This document shows positions 9,806 through 18,548 of a stretch of DNA of 64,000 nt, piece by piece. A model generated the notes under the pieces. That model was not told the DNA's origin. It saw only the letters and a list, made by a program, of their open reading frames with translations, and did no database searches. Both the position numbers and the translations under genes were made by a program. The stretch is from CAZJYI01 sp964550025. Its GTDB lineage: Bacteria > Verrucomicrobiota > Kiritimatiellia > UBA8416 > CAYOBW01. Every line of letters begins with the position of its first letter. Position 1 is the first letter of the stretch. The stretch lies in contig CAZJYI010000033.1 of the NCBI GenBank assembly GCA_964550025.1, forward strand, positions 1 to 64,000, in the 5' to 3' direction.

Positions 9806-10723
9806 TCAGCGCACGACCTCAAACTTCGCCGGATCCCCGTCGATATCGAGAACACAGACGCCGCTGATCGTCTTGAAGCTCTTGTAGTCAAACAACTCGC
9901 CAACCACTTTCTTGTCCGGTGTCACCTCGAAAACCTGCGGTTGCTTGCCCACGTGCCCATGGCCGCCCCAGTTGCACACGAGCGTATTGCCGTTGGAAAG
10001 CCGTTGCAGACCGGCGATGAAACGCAACGGGTTCCCGGGCAGCTCGTTCTCCTCGATCTGCCAGACGACGTTGTCGTCCTTGTCGATCTCCTTGACCGTG
10101 TGAGCGTCGCCCGTCGAGAGCAGCAGGTTACCGTTCGGCAGCGGCGACGCTCCGAAGGCGTTCTTCTGCTTGTACTCCCTGATGATCTTGCCGTCACCGT
10201 CGTACTCGCGCATCACGGCTTCCGCGTACTGGCCGACGATATAGGTGCCGTGCTTCGTCTTGCGTGCCTTGCGCATGCGGGCGTGCGGGTTCTTGATCTT
10301 CGTCTGCAGCTTTATTTCTGTGATGATCTCCATATCGCGGTTCACTTCCACAATGCGCATCGTTCCCGATTCGGCCACCATGACGACACCGTTCTCGAGT
10401 GGTTGGCATGCGTGGATCTCGTTGCGCCCCTCCGTTTTGTACTCCCAGACCACCTTCTTATCCGAAACGGTGATCTCCTTCACCCCTTTGAGGTGAGAGA
10501 ACAGGATGTTGCCGTTGGCCAGCATCCACACGTCCTGCGGCCGGGAAGCTTTGACCTCCCACGAGATCGTGCCGTCCTTTTCCATGATGCAGACCTTGTT
10601 GCCACCGTAGTCCGCGATGAGGCAGCGCTTGTTGAGCGTGTGAACGGGCTGCCTGTCTTGCGCATCAACAATGGCCGCCAACAGCAGCAGCGTGATGGCC
10701 GCCGGTATCTTGATCCGTTTCAT
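9806..10723 (-). CDS. Secreted beta-propeller protein (PQQ/NHL-like repeats)
   Basis: The frame opens earlier, but ATG 10723 is the likely start. It is preceded by AGGAGG at the right distance and followed by a signal peptide (IPAAITLLLLAAIVDA). The mature protein of about 285 residues is built of repeats ending in W-E/V-x-K or similar, such as GTISWEVKA, KKVVWEYKT, DNVVWQIEE and the conserved LPNGNLLLSTG / LSNGNTLVCNWGG blocks. These mark a six- or seven-bladed propeller of the quinoprotein/arylsulfotransferase-like type. I see no catalytic residues, so a sugar- or protein-binding role is an inference. It lies just upstream of the GH78 gene in the same direction. Confidence 0.8.
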   Translation of the reverse strand: MKRIKIPAAITLLLLAAIVDAQDRQPVHTLNKRCLIADYGGNKVCIMEKDGTISWEVKASRPQDVWMLANGNILFSHLKGVKEITVSDKKVVWEYKTEGRNEIHACQPLENGVVMVAESGTMRIVEVNRDMEIITEIKLQTKIKNPHARMRKARKTKHGTYIVGQYAEAVMREYDGDGKIIREYKQKNAFGASPLPNGNLLLSTGDAHTVKEIDKDDNVVWQIEENELPGNPLRFIAGLQRLSNGNTLVCNWGGHGHVGKQPQVFEVTPDKKVVGELFDYKSFKTISGVCVLDIDGDPAKFEVVR

Positions 10724-11324
10724 GTCGTACCCTTCCTCCTCGTTCCTTGCGGGTGGCCGGAACAGACGCAGCCGAACAAACCCGACGCTCCGAGCACCGA
10801 TGACGGCAACGTCGCCAACACCCCGCGGAATATAGTGGCTCCCGTCACTGGTGGCGATCACAAACGACATGTCGGACGTGCCCCGCTCTCGACCCCTGCT
10901 CTGACGTTCCTCGGACGCAGAAATGCAACAGAAATGGCCACAGAAATCACAGAATGCACAAAAGGGAAAGGACTTCTCCGCATTGTTCCATCTCGGTGCG
11001 GCTCACTATCCGGCGAGGGGTATTGACGTTGAAAGCGCAGCCCGTTTCTACCACGCTTCTGTGCGTTTTGTGCCTTTTGTGGCCAGTTGTCGGCGTGCTG
11101 CTGAATCGTTCCGGCTTGGACACGGTCGGGGTGGAACGCGACCCTCCATGCAACTGAAACAGCGTGTTACCACGACTGGAGGGACGGGTTACACCCCGTC
11201 CATCCCCATGAACGTGCGATGCGAAGCGACTGTAGGATAATGCTGGCCCCGGTGCAGAAAGACGCTACTCTCTCCCCGAGCATCGGACAGAAACGAGTTG
11301 TGAGCCAAACCGGAGGTAGATGAC
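10724..11324. other. 601-bp intergenic region between divergent genes
   Basis: This is the divergent control region of the propeller/GH78 pair (minus) and the SGNH esterase (plus). It contains an imperfect inverted repeat (10935-11085) and no convincing gene. No consensus sigma-70 promoter stands out. Confidence 0.6.
10935..11085. repeat. Imperfect inverted repeat of CACARAA type
   Basis: The arms lie at 10935-10964 (TGGCCACAGAAATCACAGAA...) and 11056-11085 (the reverse complement, starting CTTCTGTGCGTTTTGTGCC). They match at 24 of 30 positions around a 91-bp centre. The arms are A-rich tracts of GGCCACA, CACARAA and GCACARAAG, unlike the GC-rich surroundings. Confidence 0.65.
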
Positions 11325-12515
11325 ATGAGCAAGCTGTGTGTTTGCGTTGCGGTGGTTGCCGTCGCGGGAATGGTAATGGCGGAGGGGCAGATGCCGCTGT
11401 CTGACGCAAACATCCGCCAATACGGCAGCCTGCGGAACTGCCGGGTCCGGTTCGAGAAGGAGAAGAAGGGACACGTGGCGTTCATCGGCGGGTCGATTAC
11501 CGAGATGAACGGCTACCGGCCGATGGTGATGGAGATCCTGCAAAAGCGCTTCCCGGACACGGTGTTCACCTTCACCGACGCCGGCATCTCCTCTACCTGT
11601 TCCACCACGGGCGCATTCCGGTTGAAGGACCACGTGCTCTCGAAAGGGGCGGTGGACCTCTTCTTCGTGGAGTTCGCCGTCAACGACGACCAGGACGCCG
11701 CACACGCCCCCCGTGAATGCCTGCGCGGCATGGAGGGCATCGTCCGCCGCACGAGACTGCACAATCCCAACGCCGACATCGTGATGACCTTCTTCGTCAA
11801 TCCGGGTATGCTGAAACTGTGGCAGGACGGCAAGACGCCCATACCGGCGGAAGCCCATGCCCGGGTCGCCGAACACTACGGCGTGACGGTCAACGACCTC
11901 GGCAAGGAACTGGCCGGCCAGGTCAACGCGGACAAGTTCAGTTGGAAGGCGTTCGGGGGGACACACCCCGGTCCCGCGGGAAACCGGCTTTGCGCCAACA
12001 TGATCGCGCGGCTGATGGACATCAACTGGAAAGGCAAGCCGGCGGCCGACAGGGCGACCCCCTACCCGATGCCGGAGCCCCTCGACACGCGGAGTTACTA
12101 CCGCGGCCGACTGCTCGACCCCGGCGGCGTGAAACTGTCCGACGGCGTCGAGCACAAGGTGCCCGACTGGAAGGCCCTCAAAGGCGGTTTTCGCAAGCGC
12201 TTCGCCGGCCGAGAGCTGGTCTGCCTTGGAGCGCCGGGGGCGGAGTTGACGTTGTCCTTCAATGGCACGGCCATCGGCGCCTATGTCCTGGCGGGGCCCG
12301 ACGCGGGGGTCGTGGACGTCAGCGTGGACGGCAAGCCCGCCGGCAGCGTCAACCTGCTGCACAGGTTCAGCCGCGGCCTGCACTATCCGCGGACGGTGAT
12401 GTTTGCCGCGGACCTTGAGGACGGCGAACACGAGATGACGATGCGAGTCAGCGAGAAGACAAGCTCCGCCACCAAAGGGCATGCCGTCCGCGTGCTGCAC
12501 TTCGTGGCCAACTGA
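11325..12515 (+). CDS. Secreted SGNH/GDSL-type esterase
   Basis: A 396-residue protein with a signal peptide (VCVAVVAVAGMVMA). The SGNH hydrolase blocks are clear: block I GGSIT with Ser57 as nucleophile, FAVND with Asn120 (block III), and GGTHPGPAGN with His214 (block V). The C-terminal part (about 235-396) is a beta-rich accessory domain, FRKRFAGRELVCLGAPGAELTL-like, of the kind seen in two-domain carbohydrate esterases. It probably removes acetyl or other acyl groups from glycans outside the cell. GGAGG lies upstream of the ATG. It converges with the iron alcohol dehydrogenase gene with only 12 bp between stops. Substrate unknown. Confidence 0.85.
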   Translation: MSKLCVCVAVVAVAGMVMAEGQMPLSDANIRQYGSLRNCRVRFEKEKKGHVAFIGGSITEMNGYRPMVMEILQKRFPDTVFTFTDAGISSTCSTTGAFRLKDHVLSKGAVDLFFVEFAVNDDQDAAHAPRECLRGMEGIVRRTRLHNPNADIVMTFFVNPGMLKLWQDGKTPIPAEAHARVAEHYGVTVNDLGKELAGQVNADKFSWKAFGGTHPGPAGNRLCANMIARLMDINWKGKPAADRATPYPMPEPLDTRSYYRGRLLDPGGVKLSDGVEHKVPDWKALKGGFRKRFAGRELVCLGAPGAELTLSFNGTAIGAYVLAGPDAGVVDVSVDGKPAGSVNLLHRFSRGLHYPRTVMFAADLEDGEHEMTMRVSEKTSSATKGHAVRVLHFVAN

Positions 12516-12527
12516 TCCGCGAGTGCT

Positions 12528-13712
12528 CTACTCGGCTTTGAACGGGCCGCACATGCCGTAGATCTCGCTGATGTTGCCCGCGTTGTAGTCGCTCAGGCCC
12601 CAGAGCTGCGCCAGAACCGCGGTTCGTTCGGTGACTTTCGCGATGCCGGACTCGGGAATCCCCGCGTCCTCGAAAGCCGTGTAGGTACCGATCTTCCTGA
12701 GCCACGCTTTGAAGAGCCGGATACCTTCCATGGCCGCCGCCTCGTCGTCTTCGAGTTCGACGCCGAAGACCTCACGGGCGAAGCGCGTTATCTTCCTGTT
12801 GCCGTTCCGGACGGCATACGTCATCCAGGCCGGCATCACCATGGCAAGCCCCGCCCCGTGGGGGATGTCGTAGACGGCACTGAGCGGGTGCTCCAGCAGG
12901 TGGTTGGGAAAGCCGATCGGGCCGACGCCGGCCGACGAGAGGTCGTTGAAGGCCATCGTGGCGGCCCACATCATTGTGGCCCGACCCTGTGCGTCGTCGG
13001 GGTCGGCCAGGATCTTCTCCGTGGTTTCCATGATCGACTTGAGCAGCCCTTCGACATAGCGGTCCTGGATCGGCGCCCATTCGTCCTGGTGCGTGAGGTA
13101 TCCCTCGAGCTGGTGCGACATGGCGTCGGCAGCGGCATGGGCCACGTAGGCAACCGGGACCGTGTAGGTAACGGCCGGATCCAGAATGGAGACCTTCGGG
13201 TAGACGGGGCTTCCGAGGCCGCCGGCTGCCCACTTGTCGTTGGTCTCCTCGTTGGTGATCACCATGCCCCCGTTCATCTCGGACCCCGCCGCCGGGATGG
13301 TCAGCAGGGTCACGATCGGCAGCGCGTCCTTCATCTCCGCGGCGAACTTGAAGAACTCCCAGACGTCGGTATCCGTCACGGCGCCGGCCGCAATGGTCTT
13401 GGACTCGTCGATCACGCTGCCGCCGCCCATGGCGACGATGACGTCGACCTGCTCCTGCTTCGCCAGCGCAACCCCCGCCCTGGCGTGCGAGAGCACGGGG
13501 TTCGGTTGGACCCCCGGGAACTCAACGATCTCCAGACCGGCGCCTTGAAGTGACGCCACCGCCTTGTCGTAGATGCCGTTGCGCTTCACGCTGCCCATGC
13601 CGTAGACCAGCAGGACCTTCTTCCCGAACGCGCCGGTCTCTTCGCCCAGCTTGTCAATCGTCCCTTCGCCGAAGATGATCTTGGTCGGATTGTGGAACAC
13701 GAAATCCTTCAT
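12528..13712 (-). CDS. Iron-containing alcohol dehydrogenase (butanol dehydrogenase/YqhD-like)
   Basis: A 394-residue cytoplasmic enzyme of the group III alcohol dehydrogenases, which interconvert alcohols and aldehydes or ketones with NAD(P)H. The nucleotide-binding GGGSVID motif is at residues 96-102. The four metal ligands are visible as Asp196, His200 (AADAMSHQLEGY), His275 (HLLEHPLSAV) and His285 (YDIPHGAG). The N-terminus FHNPTKIIFGEG is typical of the BDH/YqhD branch. GGAGG precedes the ATG. It is the last gene of the sugar-import operon, 15 bp after the Gfo/Idh gene, so it may reduce or oxidise an aldehyde from sugar breakdown, for instance lactaldehyde. That substrate is a guess. Confidence 0.92.
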   Translation of the reverse strand: MKDFVFHNPTKIIFGEGTIDKLGEETGAFGKKVLLVYGMGSVKRNGIYDKAVASLQGAGLEIVEFPGVQPNPVLSHARAGVALAKQEQVDVIVAMGGGSVIDESKTIAAGAVTDTDVWEFFKFAAEMKDALPIVTLLTIPAAGSEMNGGMVITNEETNDKWAAGGLGSPVYPKVSILDPAVTYTVPVAYVAHAAADAMSHQLEGYLTHQDEWAPIQDRYVEGLLKSIMETTEKILADPDDAQGRATMMWAATMAFNDLSSAGVGPIGFPNHLLEHPLSAVYDIPHGAGLAMVMPAWMTYAVRNGNRKITRFAREVFGVELEDDEAAAMEGIRLFKAWLRKIGTYTAFEDAGIPESGIAKVTERTAVLAQLWGLSDYNAGNISEIYGMCGPFKAE

Positions 13713-13727
13713 GTTTACTTCCTCCTT

Positions 13728-14876
13728 CTATTGGTCGTATTGCACCGTGACGACCTGGTTGGTCTCCCGTGACTCAAGTGCCGCGGTGAAGATGGCATGG
13801 CAATCAGCCGTCTCGTTCGGCGTCACGCAACCGAAGCGCGGCGTGTTCCCCGCCACTTCGTCCATGTACGCCGCCCACATCTGCAGAAAACCGTCGGCAA
13901 AACCAAACTCGAATATGCCACCCGTAATCGTCGGATACGCCGGCGCGAAGTTCACGTTCTCCCTGCGCCACACCTGCGGCTTGCCGGACTCGTAGGGCAT
14001 CGACCACAGGATGTCCGGTTCCGCCGTCGAGAAGCGCAGCGACAACTTCGTGCCCTTGACGGTGATGTACCAGGTATTGATTTCCCCCGGGTCGATGCGC
14101 CACGCCTTGACCGTCATGGGAAACGCATCCCTGGCGGCCGTAACGTTGCAGTGCACCGTCGCGTTGTCCCACGTCTCGCAAGGCGCGAGCCCGCCTTTCC
14201 CGTCCGGCCGCTCCGTGACGATCTTGGTCAATTGGGCATACACCGTTTCAGGTCGCCAGCCGAGGCGGAGCGGAACGTGCATCGTATGTGGTCCAAGGTC
14301 CCCCAGGCATCCGTAGGCGCCGTTAATCTCAATCACCCGCTTCCAGTTGATCGGCTTGTCCGGGTTGAGGTCGCTCGAATGCAGATACCCCACGTCCACT
14401 TGGATGATCTTGCCCAGCTCACCGTTCTTCCACGCCTGAACGATGCGTTGCACGCCGGGGAAGAACGGATACTCGGACGAGCACCGCACGACCAGGCCCG
14501 GGCGTGCCGAAACCTCCCGGAGAATGGCCGTGTTTGCCGACCGGTTGATCCCGAAAGGCTTCTCGCCCAGCAGGTGTTTGCCGGCCTTCAGGATATCGGC
14601 ATAGAAGCGCTCATGGAGGTCGTGCGGAACGGCACAGTAGACGGCATCCAGCTCGGGAACGGCGAGCAGCTCGCGATAGTCGCCCGTGAACAGGCCAACG
14701 GTGGGAATGGCGTCTCTGAACCACGCGAGGCGGTCCGGATCGTTGTCGCACACCGCGACAATCTCGGGCCGCGGGAGCGCGCCCGTCAGGTTGCACCAGC
14801 GTGCGGCCACGCTCGCGGACTCACGCCCCATCAGCCCGCAGCCTATGATCCCAAAGCGTACTGTCTCTCCACTCAT
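13728..14876 (-). CDS. Gfo/Idh/MocA family oxidoreductase
   Basis: A 382-residue NAD(P)-dependent dehydrogenase, probably acting on a sugar, inositol or sugar acid. The N-terminal Rossmann fold carries GIIGCGLMG (residues 9-17). The family EKPFG motif follows at about residue 110, and the C-terminal alpha/beta domain holds the substrate pocket. Its ATG overlaps the stop of the upstream permease gene by four bases (ATGA), so the two are translationally coupled, and the iron alcohol dehydrogenase follows after 15 bp. The context points to oxidation of the imported sugar, but the substrate cannot be told from sequence. Confidence 0.9.
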   Translation of the reverse strand: MSGETVRFGIIGCGLMGRESASVAARWCNLTGALPRPEIVAVCDNDPDRLAWFRDAIPTVGLFTGDYRELLAVPELDAVYCAVPHDLHERFYADILKAGKHLLGEKPFGINRSANTAILREVSARPGLVVRCSSEYPFFPGVQRIVQAWKNGELGKIIQVDVGYLHSSDLNPDKPINWKRVIEINGAYGCLGDLGPHTMHVPLRLGWRPETVYAQLTKIVTERPDGKGGLAPCETWDNATVHCNVTAARDAFPMTVKAWRIDPGEINTWYITVKGTKLSLRFSTAEPDILWSMPYESGKPQVWRRENVNFAPAYPTITGGIFEFGFADGFLQMWAAYMDEVAGNTPRFGCVTPNETADCHAIFTAALESRETNQVVTVQYDQ

Positions 14877-15847
14877 CGCTCTGCTCTCCTCGCCCTCGAC
14901 TGCAACAGTATCACCGCCAACAGCAAAATGCCGGTGATCATCTCCTTGTACCAGGAGTGCAGCGAGACCTCGAATGTGTTGGTAACGTTATTGATAATAT
15001 TGGGGATGACGCCCAGGATCAAGACACCGTAAAGCGTGTGGCTCATCTTGCCGACACCTCCCGCCAACGAAGTGCCGCCAATCACGACGGCGGCGATGGC
15101 AGCCAGTTCCCACCCGCCCGCCGCATCCGGCTTCGCCGAGTTGAGCCTGGATGCAAGCAGAACGCCGGCAGCCCCGGCGCACCCGCCGCAGACCATGTAC
15201 ACCGCCATTTTGCACCGCCGGACGCCCAGCCCCATCATCCGCGCCGCCTCTTCGCCGCCGCCGACGGCATAGACACGCCTCCCGAAACGGGTGTACTTCG
15301 CCACGACGATCGCAACGATCAACGCCACGGCGAAGATGACAGCAAAAAGCGGAACCCCCAGAACGTCCATACGCGCTATCTGTGAAAACCATCCCGACGT
15401 ATCTTCCACAACAATCGATTCGCCTTTCGACATGATGAACGCCAGCCCCCTTATGCCGAGCATCGTCGAGAGTGTGGCGATGAAGGGGGGTATGGCGGCC
15501 CGCGTGACCAGCGCGCCGTTCGCGACGCCGACGCAGACCCCGGCCAGGATCGGGAGCAGCAGCGTCGCGGGCCCGTACCCGCCACCCAGTTTCGCCGCCA
15601 GCAGCGCCGCCATGGCGGCGGTGGAGCCGACCGACAGATCGATGCCTCCCGAGAGGATGACAAAGGTCATGCCGATGGAGACCACCCCCATCATGCTCAC
15701 CTGCTTGAGAATGTTGGTGATGTTGAGCCACGTGCGGAAGTCCGGAAGAACGGCCGATGCCACGGCGCAGAGCGCCAGCAACGTCAGAAGCGGCCCCTGC
15801 TCCCGGACAAACCGGGTGGGATTCCTTCTCGCAACAGCAAGCTTCAT
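14873..15847 (-). CDS. yjfF: Sugar ABC transporter permease, YjfF-like
   Basis: A 324-residue inner-membrane permease of the ribose/galactofuranose class (BPD_transp_2), with about nine to ten hydrophobic segments. The family motif GMTFVILSGGIDLSVGS is present. The blocks IPPFIATLSTMLGIRG and SWYKEMITGILLL match what I know of E. coli YjfF. I chose ATG 15847, which overlaps the stop of the upstream permease by one base (TGATG); the longer open frame upstream is just the shadow of that gene. It pairs with the other permease to form a heterodimeric channel, with the ATPase and binding protein encoded upstream. Confidence 0.88.
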   Translation of the reverse strand: MKLAVARRNPTRFVREQGPLLTLLALCAVASAVLPDFRTWLNITNILKQVSMMGVVSIGMTFVILSGGIDLSVGSTAAMAALLAAKLGGGYGPATLLLPILAGVCVGVANGALVTRAAIPPFIATLSTMLGIRGLAFIMSKGESIVVEDTSGWFSQIARMDVLGVPLFAVIFAVALIVAIVVAKYTRFGRRVYAVGGGEEAARMMGLGVRRCKMAVYMVCGGCAGAAGVLLASRLNSAKPDAAGGWELAAIAAVVIGGTSLAGGVGKMSHTLYGVLILGVIPNIINNVTNTFEVSLHSWYKEMITGILLLAVILLQSRARRAER

Positions 15848-16887
15848 CACTCTCTGTCCCGTCCCGTCTTCCGCACCCACAGCGCGATCACGACAATCAG
15901 CGCTTTGAAGATCAGCGAATAGTGGAACTGAATGTCGTTCATGTTCACGATGACCGTCACAAGCTGGACGACGATAGCGCCGGTCACGGTGCCGATGATC
16001 CTCGCCCGGCCGCCGGAAAAGGGCGTTCCCCCGATGGCGACCGCGGCAATGGCGTCCAGCTCCGCATTCATCCCGAGCAGCTTCGCGTTCGCGCCGGCCG
16101 TTCGCGCCGCCTCCATGATCCCCGCAATAGCGCACAGAATGCCACACAGTACGTACACACCCGTCGTGACCGCGACCGTGTTGATCCCAACCAGGCGCGC
16201 AGCCCTGGGATTGTCGCCCAGGGCCTCAACGTGCCTGGCAAAGACGGTCTTACTCGACACGAAGAACATGACGGCCACGGCCGCCAGCATGATGACGATC
16301 TGGACCGGCACGTCCCCGGGAAGCTGGTATGTGCCCACGGTGTTGAAAGGCGTCAGGAAGAGCGAGACAACGGGTTTGCCGAGAATGGTCTGCGCCAGCC
16401 CCCGCCCCGCAATCATGACGACCAGCGTAACAACGATCGGTTGAATCCGCCACCTGGAGACCAGTGTCCCGTTGAAGAGCCCGCAAAGACCGCCGGCAAC
16501 GATGCCGCAAGCGATGGACAGGGCCAGGCCGGCCCCGGAATTGAAACACGCCATTTCCGACGTGAACAGCCGCGTGGCAACCACGCCGCCGATTGCCATG
16601 ATGGCTCCCACCGAAATGTCAATGCCCCCCGAAGAGATGACCATGGTCATGCCGAGAGCCACCAGCACGATGGGAAAGGCCTGAACAAGCGTGTTCACCA
16701 GCGTTCCGCACGAGAAGAAGTTGGGGGTTATGAACGCGTTCAGGACGATGAGAACCAGAAAGAACACCATGGCCCCATGGCGCCGGAGGAATCCCCAACC
16801 GCCGGCGCCTCCGAAGCGCCCGACGTTCGCGGCGGGGGCCGTCGATGTGGTCGCGCTACTACCCAAGAAGGACCTCCTGCCCGCCAT
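15847..16887 (-). CDS. ytfT: Sugar ABC transporter permease, YtfT-like
   Basis: A 346-residue inner-membrane permease, BPD_transp_2 family. The signature GMTMVISSGGIDISVGA is present, as is the stretch RIQPIVVTLVVMIAGRGLAQ, which closely resembles E. coli YtfT. The C-terminal ELDAIAAVAIGGTPFSGGR motif is conserved. Its start overlaps the end of the ATPase gene by 29 bp. I chose the ATG at 16887; a TTG at 16902 is also possible. The N-terminal 30 residues are Gly/Ala/Ser-rich and probably cytoplasmic. It should form a heterodimer with the following permease. Confidence 0.88.
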   Translation of the reverse strand: MAGRRSFLGSSATTSTAPAANVGRFGGAGGWGFLRRHGAMVFFLVLIVLNAFITPNFFSCGTLVNTLVQAFPIVLVALGMTMVISSGGIDISVGAIMAIGGVVATRLFTSEMACFNSGAGLALSIACGIVAGGLCGLFNGTLVSRWRIQPIVVTLVVMIAGRGLAQTILGKPVVSLFLTPFNTVGTYQLPGDVPVQIVIMLAAVAVMFFVSSKTVFARHVEALGDNPRAARLVGINTVAVTTGVYVLCGILCAIAGIMEAARTAGANAKLLGMNAELDAIAAVAIGGTPFSGGRARIIGTVTGAIVVQLVTVIVNMNDIQFHYSLIFKALIVVIALWVRKTGRDRE

Positions 16888-18394
16888 CGTGCCCGTGCGC
16901 AATCAACCGCACGAGGTTGTCCTCGGAAATCTCCCGCGCGGCCAGCTCGCCGACTTTCCTGCCCTCCGACAGCACGGCGATCCTGTCGCACGACCGGACC
17001 AGCTCCTCGACTTCGGACGATATCATCACGATAGCCATTCCCCGGCCGGCCAGGTCGGCAATGATGCTCTCGATCTCCGATTTTCCCCCGAGATCGATCC
17101 CCCGTGTCGGTTCGTCCAGGATCATCAACACGGGTTTCTTGCACAGCCACCGTGCCAGCAACACCTTTTGCTGGTTTCCCCCGCTGAGCTCCTTCATCGT
17201 CTGGTGAGGACCGGACGCCTTGATGTTCAACTTGGCAATATAGGTCTCCGCAATCTGCAACTGGGCTTTCCGGGACAGAATCCCGCACCGGCCGGCCTCG
17301 GGCAGAACGGCCATGGTCATGTTCTCCATCACCGACATGTTCGGAAAGACCCCTTCCCCTTTGCGGTCCTCCGAGCAGAAGCCCAACCCCATCGCAATGG
17401 CGTCCCGCGGGCTCTTCATGCGCACAGGCCGGTCGCGAATCGTGACCTCACCGCCGTCGGGTCTGTCCGCCCCGAACAGAATTCTCGCGAACTCCGTTCG
17501 TCCCGACCCCAGCAGCCCGGCGACACCCAGGACCTCCCCGCTTCGGACGTCAACGTCAATCCCCCGCGTTCGACGGCCGCGGGTCACGTTCCTGGCGCTC
17601 AAGACCACCTCGCTGTCGCCATGGCCGTGGGAGGCACTCTTCTTCCTCTCGAGAACCGATGACGCATCGCGCCCGATCATCAACGAGACCATCTCCAGCT
17701 TCGTCAGATCACACACCGGGTATTCACCCACCAGGGAGCCGTCCCGGAGTATCGTGACCCTGTCGCAGATCCGCTGCACCTCACCCATCTTGTGACTGAT
17801 GAAGATGACCGATATGTTCTTCCGCTTCAGCCCCTCGACAACCTTGAAAAGGATCTCTATCTCGTCGTCGCTCAGGGAGGACGTCGGCTCGTCCATCACA
17901 AGCAGTTTGGCGTCGATGCTCACGGCCCTGGCGATGGCTACCATCTGTTGAATCGCCACGCTCTGCCTGCGCAGCGGCTCGTCAACGTCGACATCGCCAA
18001 GCCCCATGCCCGACAGGGTGTCGTGTGAACGGCGCCTGGCGACTCGCCAGTCGATGAAACCGCGGACCTTCGGCTCGCGACCGATGTGCATGTTCTCGCA
18101 GACGCTCAAATGCGGGAGCAGGTTGAGTTCCTGGTAGATCGTGCTGATACCGAGATGCTGGGCCTGGGCCGCCGTCGCGGGCGCGACGGGCTTCCCGTCG
18201 AAGAGGATCTCGCCGGCATCCCGGCGGTATATCCCCGTCAGAACCTTGATCACGGTCGACTTGCCGGCGCCGTTCTCGCCCATCAGGGCGTGTACCTCAC
18301 CATACCCCACCGAAAGGTCCACCTCCCTGAGCGCCTGCACGCCGGGAAAGGCCTTGCTGATCCCGCGCATCTCCAATAGAAGGTCTTCTCTCAT
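16859..18394 (-). CDS. ytfR: Sugar ABC transporter ATP-binding protein, YtfR/RbsA-like
   Basis: A 511-residue cytoplasmic ATPase with two fused nucleotide-binding domains. The N-terminal domain has Walker A GENGAGKS (39-46) and Walker B LLVMDEPTSSLS. The C-terminal domain has the degenerate Walker A GLLGSGRTE typical of RbsA-type proteins, the signature LSGGNQQKVLLARWL and Walker B LMILDEPTRGIDLG. This asymmetry (one canonical, one degenerate site) is normal for the family. I chose ATG 18394, because the 60 residues encoded upstream are Arg-rich intergenic sequence. The gene sits between the binding protein and the two permeases, as in ytfQRT-yjfF. Confidence 0.93.
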   Translation of the reverse strand: MREDLLLEMRGISKAFPGVQALREVDLSVGYGEVHALMGENGAGKSTVIKVLTGIYRRDAGEILFDGKPVAPATAAQAQHLGISTIYQELNLLPHLSVCENMHIGREPKVRGFIDWRVARRRSHDTLSGMGLGDVDVDEPLRRQSVAIQQMVAIARAVSIDAKLLVMDEPTSSLSDDEIEILFKVVEGLKRKNISVIFISHKMGEVQRICDRVTILRDGSLVGEYPVCDLTKLEMVSLMIGRDASSVLERKKSASHGHGDSEVVLSARNVTRGRRTRGIDVDVRSGEVLGVAGLLGSGRTEFARILFGADRPDGGEVTIRDRPVRMKSPRDAIAMGLGFCSEDRKGEGVFPNMSVMENMTMAVLPEAGRCGILSRKAQLQIAETYIAKLNIKASGPHQTMKELSGGNQQKVLLARWLCKKPVLMILDEPTRGIDLGGKSEIESIIADLAGRGMAIVMISSEVEELVRSCDRIAVLSEGRKVGELAAREISEDNLVRLIAHGHDGGQEVLLG

Positions 18395-18496
18395 CGCACG
18401 TTCTGTCCGTGACACCCCGTGCCCCCTGCCGCCTCGCGCGGCACGAGCAGGAAACCGGTGCAAAAATGGCGCGCCACCAGCCTCCAATCTCCCGCT

Positions 18497-18517
18497 CCCG
18501 CGACGCAAGGTCGCGGG
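18497..18517 (-). promoter_or_regulatory. Hairpin between binding-protein and ATPase genes
   Basis: A perfect 8-bp stem CCCGCGAC, loop GCAAG, GTCGCGGG lies 31 bp downstream of the binding-protein stop and about 100 bp before the ATPase start. There is no T tract, so it is more likely a processing or mRNA-stabilising hairpin than a strong terminator. Such hairpins commonly keep binding protein in excess over the membrane parts. Confidence 0.5.
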
Positions 18518-18548
18518 GGTGGACGAGTACAAGACGCGGGCGGTCCTG

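Noticed and set aside
7896..9887. A 663-codon open frame on the plus strand
   Set aside because: It is antisense to the GH78 rhamnosidase, whose domains are clear.
10935..11085. Insertion sequence remnant
   Set aside because: There are inverted arms but no transposase fragment between them and no clear target duplication. I kept it only as a repeat.
12528..13712. Naming the iron alcohol dehydrogenase fucO (lactaldehyde reductase)
   Set aside because: The N-terminus and metal-site blocks fit the BDH/YqhD branch better than FucO, and no rhamnose kinase or aldolase genes are in the window.
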